Positions 1-5,956 of a stretch of 64,000 bases of DNA are shown piece after piece (position 1 is the stretch's first letter; each line of letters opens with the position of its first letter). The stretch is taken from assembly GCA_020852835.1 (NCBI GenBank), contig JADZAC010000015.1:1-64000 (forward strand). Reading direction: 5' to 3'. The notes under the pieces are model-generated. The model was given only the letters and a program-made list of their open reading frames with translations. It made no database searches and was not told where the DNA came from. The translations under genes and the position numbers were made by a program. The stretch comes from Flavobacteriales bacterium (GTDB lineage Bacteria > Bacteroidota > Bacteroidia > Flavobacteriales_F > PHOS-HE28).

Positions 1-261
1 ACGCAGGGTCTCCGCTTCGGGACCCTGCGAATCAAGGGATTGCGCATTTCACGTCATTCAGAGTTGATGTCTTTTCGCGCATCCCTTGTCTGATGCGAGC
101 GTCCACGCTCGTGTCTTCACCGCGAAGTCGCCATCTTCACCATCAAGGGCAAACGCTTCAGGTTCGTGGAAGGCAGCGGACGCTTGATCTGGAATAGGCA
201 CGAGCGTAGACCTGCCTTCCGGCAGGCAGGCGTTTGCGCCAGAAATGCCACTCAGGCGGTT
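1..261. other. Intergenic region with palindromes; no gene seen
   Basis: No convincing reading frame is present. The stretch holds a 9-bp-arm hairpin (CGCAGGGTC at 2-10 with GACCCTGCG at 21-29), a copy of a 75-bp dispersed repeat (88-162, listed separately) and a second palindrome (CCTGCC TTCC GGCAGG, 211-226). It lies downstream of the glycosyltransferase gene on the minus strand, so one of these could serve as its terminator, but none has a clear T-run. Confidence 0.6.
88..162. repeat. 75-bp dispersed repeat, copy 1
   Basis: This segment matches 4345-4419 with one mismatch seen by eye. It contains a REP-like hairpin at 95-112 (GCGAGCGT CC ACGCTCGT). The second copy sits exactly where the first antitoxin homolog loses its normal C-terminus, so the unit appears to be a mobile or recombinogenic repeat. 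Related hairpins with the same stem core occur at 8781-8847. Confidence 0.8.
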
Positions 262-1371
262 CTAAGCCATGAGCGGATGGTAAAGCGCCCATAGGCAGAG
301 GCAGAAGAGCTGTAGGCTGATGAACACAGCATACATGAGATAAGGTCGCTTGGACCGTTCTAGATCAGTGCTGACCATCATGATGAGAGGAATGAATGAC
401 AGGGCAAAGCGTGTCATCGAATCCACGGACCCGGACAATAATGGCCCGAGGATACCGAGTACCAGCCAGATCCGGTAGGGCCAAGCAAGCCGCCGCCAAT
501 ACCAAGTGGTGCCGGCAATCAATACCAGGGTGTACCAAGACTCGAATTGCGTGGCGAAGTCACCACTTGCAAAGAAGCCTTGCCAAGGCCATGAAAGTTC
601 CCTGCCCCAGCCGGTTTGGGCCGTATTGAATGCGAACGGATCACCGACAAGCCGCCACAGTACCACACACCAGGCTGAAAATGACAAGGCAGGACAAAGA
701 AGCACGTGGAAGATGCGCCGCCATGCAACGGGGTTCAAGAACAAGGGCGTGCCTCGCCCCTGGGCCTCCTGATGGACAATGAACAGCAACACCACGGGAA
801 TGAAAAAAATGCCATTTGGCCGGGTGACAACAAGCAGGGCCAGGCATATGGTGGCAAGGAAGTCCTGCTTGCACTTCAGAGCTGCCAGCGCCCAAAGCAG
901 AAGTGCGATGTACAAGGCATCGCTGTAGTGGACGAACAGGAAGATGCTGAAGGGCCAAAGGAGGAAGGTCAATGTGCCCTGCCGGGCATTTGCCCCGTTC
1001 TGGGATATAAATAGCCAAGCGCCACACAAACAGAAGAATGCTATGGGAATGGACAGCAACTCCATGGCCCATGGAACCGATAGGTGAAATAGGCTCGATA
1101 TCCCGGAAGCGAGCATGGGGTAGGCGGGAAAGAAGGCAAAGTCGCTTTGGTAGGAACCATCTTGGCTGACGAGGGGATTTTGGTACCCCTGTACAGCAAT
1201 GTTCCCGTACCAGTAACTATCCCACTTATGAAATGCGGAAATCCATGACCAGTCATTCGCACAAGCGCCGCAAGCCACCCAAATGACAAGCTTCGCGAGG
1301 ATGACCAGTGATAGTAAGAATAGTACAGTTGACCATTGGAATGGTCCCAAATCGGTTCTATTATGGTCCAT
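262..1371 (-). CDS. PIG-V/Gpi18-like GT-C glycosyltransferase
   Basis: Multi-pass membrane protein of 369 residues with about ten hydrophobic segments. It resembles the PIG-V/Gpi18 mannosyltransferase-like family: an N-terminal membrane helix is followed by a WDSYWYGNIAVQGY motif and then a FFPAYPML motif, the conserved loop pattern of that GT-C group. Such enzymes transfer a sugar from a polyprenyl-phosphate donor on the outer face of the inner membrane; the acceptor here is unknown. The ATG lies inside the last codons of the preceding FG-GAP gene (11-nt overlap), which suggests translational coupling. Nearby T9SS substrates make a role in cell-surface glycan synthesis possible, but that is inference. 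Confidence 0.7.
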   Translation of the reverse strand: MDHNRTDLGPFQWSTVLFLLSLVILAKLVIWVACGACANDWSWISAFHKWDSYWYGNIAVQGYQNPLVSQDGSYQSDFAFFPAYPMLASGISSLFHLSVPWAMELLSIPIAFFCLCGAWLFISQNGANARQGTLTFLLWPFSIFLFVHYSDALYIALLLWALAALKCKQDFLATICLALLVVTRPNGIFFIPVVLLFIVHQEAQGRGTPLFLNPVAWRRIFHVLLCPALSFSAWCVVLWRLVGDPFAFNTAQTGWGRELSWPWQGFFASGDFATQFESWYTLVLIAGTTWYWRRLAWPYRIWLVLGILGPLLSGSVDSMTRFALSFIPLIMMVSTDLERSKRPYLMYAVFISLQLFCLCLWALYHPLMA

Positions 1372-2701
1372 ATATTAGTTTATATGAGCAGAATCTACCA
1401 TTTTGAAGTCTTATTCTAATGGAATATATTCCGCTTTTTAACTCTTTAAGTCTGATATGAGATGCCTTCACTAAAGGAACGGAAAAATTCGAGCTAGCCA
1501 CTACCCGCCCCATTATATCAATGACTTCATAACCAGTCATGAGATTTGCCTTGGAATAGATGGTCGCCACTTCATCAGAACTTATAGGATTTGGAAATAT
1601 AATAACCTCGCTAGTTGAACGTATATCAAGAGAATCTACAATGTTGTTTGTGTCATTACTTTTCTGAGTTCCAATGGGTTCATATAATGAGGCCAAATAC
1701 CTGCCATTCACACCACAAGGGAATTTCCTCATAGCAAGTAGTCTTTCCGGTCCTGTGGAATTTGTTCGTATCGCAAAATAATTTGTTGAATAACCTGTGT
1801 CATCATTTATCGGCCAATCATCAATAAACGGAATCGAGTATGTGTCATTTGCCACCCAATTAAAATTCCAAGATGGTAGAGCAGGATTGAAGTCTTGACT
1901 TAATGCCCAATGCGCGTATGGACCGGTAGAAACAAATATCAATTCATCTTTTGTGTCAACATCAAAATTGCCAATAATAACCCTGTCATTTATGGGGTCT
2001 AATGGATAATTCCATCCGTTAAATGAGCTGCTTCCATTTGTACTCCATAGCCAATTCCAATTTCCATTATTGAAATCGAATAAAGTAGCCCATGTATCTA
2101 ATCCAAGTAAATCATCCTTCCCATCTCCATTGAAATCACCGACAACGCAGTTGAATCGGTAGGTTTTAATCATAGTTTCCAATCCCATGTCAGACCAATA
2201 GCCCCAGATCCAATTACCGTCAACGTATTGAAAAACGGTAGTCCAGCCATTGGGTAAATCACATCCCAATAGTTCGTCTGTTCCATTCCCGTTAAAATCT
2301 CCGGCATAGAGTCGGTCTTTAAACGGGTGAATGGGATGTCCTGTGGAGCCGTTATCCGACCATGCCCAATCCCAGCCCGTTCCGGTCCATTTGAACAGGG
2401 TTGTCCATGTGTCATTCCCGAGGAGTTCGTCTTGGCCATCTCCGTCAAAATCACCGACAACGAAATTTGAATTATATGGTCGAAGTATACCACCATTGCC
2501 ATAATTGCTCCAAAGCCAGTTCCACTGCCCATTTTCATATTTCAATAGGGCATACCAATCGGTTGGCTGCCCGGCATTGCCCACAGCAAGCAATTCATCG
2601 ATGTCATCCCCGTCAAAATCCCCAGGGAAAAATTTGTCCCAAGGCTGGAGATTCCAACCTCCCAATGTTCCGGATAAAAGGTTGGACCATTCGCGTTGCC
2701 A
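1361..2701 (-). pseudogene. FG-GAP/VCBS repeat protein with T9SS sorting domain, 5'-truncated
   Basis: The frame carries at least four FG-GAP-like repeats with calcium-binding DFDGDG, DFNGNG and DFNGDG motifs. It ends in a type-A T9SS C-terminal sorting domain (IIFPNPISSDE followed by a beta-sandwich of about 75 residues). No signal peptide is present. The frame opens directly after a TGA at 2702-2704, and the first residues (WQREWSN) already fit the repeat pattern, so the 5' part is missing. An IS630-family transposase begins about 70 bp away and is the likely cause. A TTG at 2665 could still start a shorter cytosolic product. The gene is visibly more AT-rich than its neighbours, suggesting foreign origin. 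Its 3' end overlaps the downstream glycosyltransferase by 11 nt. Confidence 0.75.
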
Positions 2702-3850
2702 TCAATTTTGATGAGAAATCTCTTGAGATGTCTTGTTGAGCCTTATTGCTTCGGCCAAGATGTGTTGACATCAGGCGGCGTATTTGACGGAGTCTTTCTG
2801 GAAGAAGTTCTGGACGATCTTGGGGTTGCGCTGCAAATGCCGCAAGTGGTTGGACGCGACCTTTTCCATCTGCCCTTTTCTACGTGCTGGCGCATGTGTG
2901 GTCACGGCATGCTTCAGGGATGCGTTGGCCAGTTCCACGGGATTGAGTTCCGGTGAGTAACTGGGCAGGAAGAAGCACTCGATGGCTTCTTCGTTCTTCT
3001 CCAGCCACGCTTTCACGGGCTTGCTGTGGTGGACCTTTAGATTGTCCAGCACCAGGAAGATCTTGCTCGGTGCATCCTTGATCAGGCGCTTGAGGAACTT
3101 GATCAACAGCTTTGCATTGAGCGCCTTGCGAAAGACCATCCAGCGCATGGCTCCCTTGTTGGTCACCACCGAGATGACCGAGCAGCTATGCCGCCGCTGG
3201 TTGATCCGGATGGCCGGGGTCTTGCCCTTGGGCGCATAGCTGCGGCCTCGGGTGTCATCGCTGCGCAGGCCTGTCTCGTCGCACCAATGGATCGACGCCC
3301 CCTCGGCCTTGGCGCGTTCCTTGATCTCGGGGAATTCCTCCTCGAGCCACTTACGCACGGCCTCGGGCCGCTGCTCATAGGCCTTCTGCAATGGTTGCTG
3401 CGGGGTGTAGCCCCAACGCTTGAGGTAGTTGCCCACCGAGCGCAGGGCCAGCTTGCGGTTGTAGCGCCCCTGGATCATTTCCCGCACGGCCTGCCTGGTC
3501 CACAGGGCATATGGCAACTTCAACTGATCGGGCGTTCTGTCTGCAATGACCTTTTGCGCGTCACGCTCCTGTTCCCTTGTCAGGATCCGGCCCTTCCCCT
3601 GTGGCCGCCCGTCCTTCACCACTTCAACCGCCTTCAGCCCACCGGCATCCAGCTTGCGCTTCACACCCCGCACGGCACCTCGCGACATGCCGCACAGCTC
3701 GGCTGCCGCCTGTTGGGTCATGCCCTTCTGCAAGCAGGCCGCAACCTGCCGCCGACGCTCATTGAGCGCATCGATCTTCAGCTTTCTCGAATCATTCGTT
3801 CTCATGCCGGACCATGATCCAAAGATCGCGCCAAATGGTCATCACATAGT
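2702..3850 (-). mobile_element. IS630-family insertion sequence (borders approximate)
   Basis: One intact DDE transposase frame with short flanks. The exact ends are unresolved. A TGATGA hexamer occurs near both ends in inverted orientation (about 2709 and 3842), as does GACCATT (2684-2690 and on the opposite strand near 3835-3841), but neither gives a long terminal inverted repeat. The expected TA target duplication could not be assigned. The left border probably falls at or just after 2702, because coding sequence of the FG-GAP gene continues up to there. Confidence 0.5.
2771..3805 (-). CDS. IS630-family DDE transposase
   Basis: The 344-residue protein has an N-terminal helix-turn-helix (GMTQQAAAELCGMSRGAV, about residues 28-46) and a second winged-helix region. 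The C-terminal DDE domain shows the triad motifs HWCDETGLR, LVLDNLKVHH and YSPELNPVELANA. Length and motif order are typical of an intact IS630 transposase, which inserts at TA dinucleotides by cut-and-paste. All three acidic residues are present and there is no frameshift, so the enzyme may be active. Its G+C content resembles the host more than that of the truncated gene it adjoins. Confidence 0.93.
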   Translation of the reverse strand: MRTNDSRKLKIDALNERRRQVAACLQKGMTQQAAAELCGMSRGAVRGVKRKLDAGGLKAVEVVKDGRPQGKGRILTREQERDAQKVIADRTPDQLKLPYALWTRQAVREMIQGRYNRKLALRSVGNYLKRWGYTPQQPLQKAYEQRPEAVRKWLEEEFPEIKERAKAEGASIHWCDETGLRSDDTRGRSYAPKGKTPAIRINQRRHSCSVISVVTNKGAMRWMVFRKALNAKLLIKFLKRLIKDAPSKIFLVLDNLKVHHSKPVKAWLEKNEEAIECFFLPSYSPELNPVELANASLKHAVTTHAPARRKGQMEKVASNHLRHLQRNPKIVQNFFQKDSVKYAA

Positions 3851-3999
3851 TGCCGAATCAAATATTGCCTGGGTCGAAGGTAGTTAGTTTTGTGGAACTA
3901 TGAAAAGGGTTCTCACTGCTCTCTGTAGAACCTTTCCACGGCGGCATGAGGCATTTGCGAGCAAGCTCATGGAAGATTGTGACGACCCATAGATACCGG

Positions 4000-4112
4000 A
4001 TGAGCGACGAACCCGAAGAGCAATAGAACAATGACGCGCAGGAAGTGTCCCTGATGACCGATTGGCGTGACTGCTGCGCATTTGCCTAATTTTACAAGCA
4101 GGAACACCGGCC
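4000..4112 (+). repeat. parC 5'-end fragment plus leader, copy 1
   Basis: The first 25 bases repeat those of copy 2 (5167) exactly, and the first 18 also match the true parC start (5957): ATG AGC GAC GAA CCC GAA. Here the frame is broken at codon 9 (CAA TAG). The rest (4046-4112) is a diverged version of the leader in front of the antitoxin at 5281, ending in the shared TTTGCCTAATTTTAC and CCGGCC-ATG. It therefore looks like a decayed duplicate of one unit made of a parC fragment, a leader and an antitoxin gene. Confidence 0.8.
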
Positions 4113-4460
4113 ATGAACACCATTGACTTGCAAACCGAGATCATCCAGTTGCCGCGCGAGGAACGGAACACGGGCGTTCTGGAAGCCATACGCATGCTCC
4201 TTCGCCGAAAGGAAGTGAAAGCAGATGAGGACGTCACAGCTGAGGAGCTGACGGAATTGGACAAACGCCGGGATCGCAGACGGAAAGGAGAGAGTAGGGG
4301 TCATACGGCCGAGGAGTCCATTCGTATGCTGCGTGCTGCCCATAGTCTGACGCGAGCGTCCACGCTCGTGTCTTCACCGCGAAGTCGCCATCTTCACCAT
4401 CAAGGGCAAACGCTTCAGGATCGCCGGGCAGGGCATACTCAGAAATGGGGCCTTGCCTAA
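4113..4460 (+). pseudogene. Degenerate first copy of the antitoxin family
   Basis: Residues 1-75 are closely similar to the antitoxin at 5281, sharing for example MNT.DLQTEIIQL, LEAIRMLLRR and TAEESIRM. After about residue 76 the sequence diverges into translated dispersed repeat (4345-4419) and reads on in an unrelated frame to 4460. No toxin gene follows. It looks like an antitoxin whose 3' end and toxin partner were lost when the 75-bp repeat arrived. The N-terminal two thirds might still bind DNA or a toxin if expressed, but that is speculation. Confidence 0.75.
4345..4419. repeat. 75-bp dispersed repeat, copy 2
   Basis: This copy matches 88-162 with one mismatch and includes the hairpin GCGAGCGT CC ACGCTCGT at 4352-4369. 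It interrupts the C-terminal coding part of the first antitoxin homolog. Confidence 0.8.
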
Positions 4461-4484
4461 CTTTACGGACCAAACAGGCAGGAA

Positions 4485-4724
4485 ATGAGCACCACCGACC
4501 TACAGGCCGAGATCGTGCAGCTGATCAAGGACGAAAGCGACACGAGCATACTGGAAGCGATCCGAACGCTGCTGTACAGGGTGCGGCATCAGCAGGTGGA
4601 CGAAGACTTTACGGCTGAGGAATTGGCTGAATTGGATCAGCGTCGTGCCGAATATATGCGCGGTGAAGGGGTCTCATACACCGCCGAAGAATCGTTACAG
4701 CGATTGCGTTCCGGCAAGCGATGA
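4485..4724 (+). CDS. Type II antitoxin, module A
   Basis: A 79-residue acidic protein of a family commonly paired with ParE/RelE toxins in Bacteroidota. An N-terminal helix (TDLQAEIVQLIKDESD, SILEAIRTLL) is followed by a charged DEDFTAEELAELDQRRAEY segment and a C-terminal TAEESLQRLR, presumably the toxin-binding part. The stop codon overlaps the toxin start as ATGA, so translation is coupled. The short leader (TTGCCTAACTTTAC) resembles those of the two sister copies. Neutralisation and autorepression are inferred from the family pattern. Confidence 0.8.
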   Translation: MSTTDLQAEIVQLIKDESDTSILEAIRTLLYRVRHQQVDEDFTAEELAELDQRRAEYMRGEGVSYTAEESLQRLRSGKR

Positions 4725-5017
4725 CCGGTGGTTACGAGGTGGTCGTTCGCCACCAGGCGCAGCGCGAGGTGGAAGAGATCTATGATTCTCAACACGGAAT
4801 CAGCACGGCGCGGGCCGAGCGCTTCCATGCCGCATGGAAAGCTTGCTTGGAACAGTTGGGAAAGAACCCCTCCCATGCGAAGCGGAGCGGGCCATACGGC
4901 CATGCGATCCTGCACAAGCTGCCTTTCCGTGTTGTGTTTGAGGTGCGGGCGACCAAGGTGATCGTCTACCAAGTGCGGCACACCAGCCGCAAACCCAGTA
5001 AGAAGTTTGGGCCGTAA
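4721..5017 (+). CDS. ParE/RelE-superfamily toxin, module A
   Basis: A 98-residue basic protein with the fold signature of the RelE/ParE toxin superfamily: an N-terminal strand and helix (YEVVVRHQAQREVEEIYD), a central helix, and the C-terminal strands LPFRVVFEV and KVIVYQVRHTSRKP. ParE members poison DNA gyrase, whereas RelE members cleave ribosome-bound mRNA. The lack of obvious RelE catalytic residues and the overall pattern favour the ParE side, but the target is not proven. It overlaps its antitoxin by 4 nt. It is clearly diverged from the module B toxin, although both end in a similar QVRHT(S/K)R-P(S/H)(K/R)K(F/Y)GP tail. Confidence 0.82.
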   Translation: MTGGYEVVVRHQAQREVEEIYDSQHGISTARAERFHAAWKACLEQLGKNPSHAKRSGPYGHAILHKLPFRVVFEVRATKVIVYQVRHTSRKPSKKFGP

Positions 5018-5166
5018 CCTCCTTGCGGACAAGGGCGATGTGGAATTTGCCCGATTTGCCCGAATGTCCACGCCGGTGCGGGGTTGGGGCATCATGTGTT
5101 GCGCCCGTCACGTAGCTTCGCGGCAAGTATCCCGATAATTTCCTTCCGCCACAGGGCGGAGAGCAG

Positions 5167-5280
5167 ATGAGCGACGAACCCGAAGAGCAATTGAACGACG
5201 ACGTGGAGCGAGTGTCCGTGATAAGCGATTGGCCTACCTGCAGTGCATTTGCCTAATTTTACGAACAGGAATACCGGCCA
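5167..5280 (+). repeat. parC 5'-end fragment plus leader, copy 2
   Basis: About 38 of the first 41 bases equal the real parC start at 5957, including the codons for SDEPE and QLNDDV. The frame then departs from parC and stops at a TAA within TTTGCCTAATTTTAC, leaving a 29-codon remnant. The segment aligns through its whole length with 4000-4112 and ends at the start codon of the next antitoxin. No independent function is visible; it may carry the module's promoter. Confidence 0.85.
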
Positions 5281-5519
5281 TGAACACGCTTGACTTGCAA
5301 ACCGAGATCATCCAGTTGCTGCGTGAGGAGCGCAATACCAGCATTCTTGAAGCCATCCGTATGCTGCTGCGCCGGGAAGAAGCGGACATGGACGAGGATT
5401 TCACGCCCGAGGAATTGGCGGAGCTGGATGCCCAGCGGGCCGAACACCTAAAGGGGGAAAGCAAGTCCTATACAGCGGAAGAATCCATCCGGATGATCCG
5501 CGATGGCTTTAATGGATGA
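5281..5519 (+). CDS. Type II antitoxin, module B
   Basis: A 79-residue antitoxin, the best-preserved sister of those at 4113 and 4485 (LDLQTEIIQLLREERN, SILEAIRMLLRREEAD, FTPEELAELDAQRAEH, TAEESIRMIRD). The ATG at 5281 is chosen because the homologs start at the matching position after a conserved CCGGCC; an upstream ATG at 5229 would add residues not seen in the sisters. The stop overlaps the toxin start as ATGA. Presumed to neutralise the ParE-like toxin that follows. Confidence 0.82.
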
Positions 5520-5806
5520 GCTTTAAGTTGGAGGTGAAGGCAGTGGCCATTCGGCAAGCTGCTGAGGCATACAAGTATCACGAGCAGAAGTCGCCGGGCT
5601 TGGGAAAGCGGTATATAGCAGCCTTGGAGGAAGCCTATGCAACTTTGCGCGAGGAGCCATTCTTTCAGGTGCGCAAAGCACCCTATCGTCACCTCAAACT
5701 TCGCAGGTTCCCGTACCGGTTAGTGTACGAGGTACTGAATGAGAGCGTGGTGATCTATCAGGTGCGGCATACGAAACGGAGGCCCCATCGGAAATACGGA
5801 CCATAA
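5516..5806 (+). CDS. ParE/RelE-superfamily toxin, module B
   Basis: A 96-residue basic toxin-like protein. Its LEVKAVAIRQAAEAYKYHEQKSPGLG N-terminal half (strand plus long helix) and its FPYRLVYEV and SVVIYQVRHTKRRP C-terminal strands match the ParE/RelE superfamily. It overlaps its antitoxin by 4 nt. The gene ends 150 bp before parC, whose 5' end has been copied upstream of this module. If it is a true ParE, its target class (type IIA topoisomerase) is encoded by its neighbour; that is suggestive but not evidence of function. Confidence 0.84.
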   Translation: MSFKLEVKAVAIRQAAEAYKYHEQKSPGLGKRYIAALEEAYATLREEPFFQVRKAPYRHLKLRRFPYRLVYEVLNESVVIYQVRHTKRRPHRKYGP

Positions 5807-5956
5807 CACCATGGGATCGAGAATTTTCTTCCCTTCGGCGCGCATGCCCATGTTTGGACGCACCACCAACGGAATGTTCCCATTCGGCACGAACGTGGAG
5901 GTTCGCGCCGGATCTTTGACGTACCATAGAGACCCATCCGCACAGATGGAAGGCCG

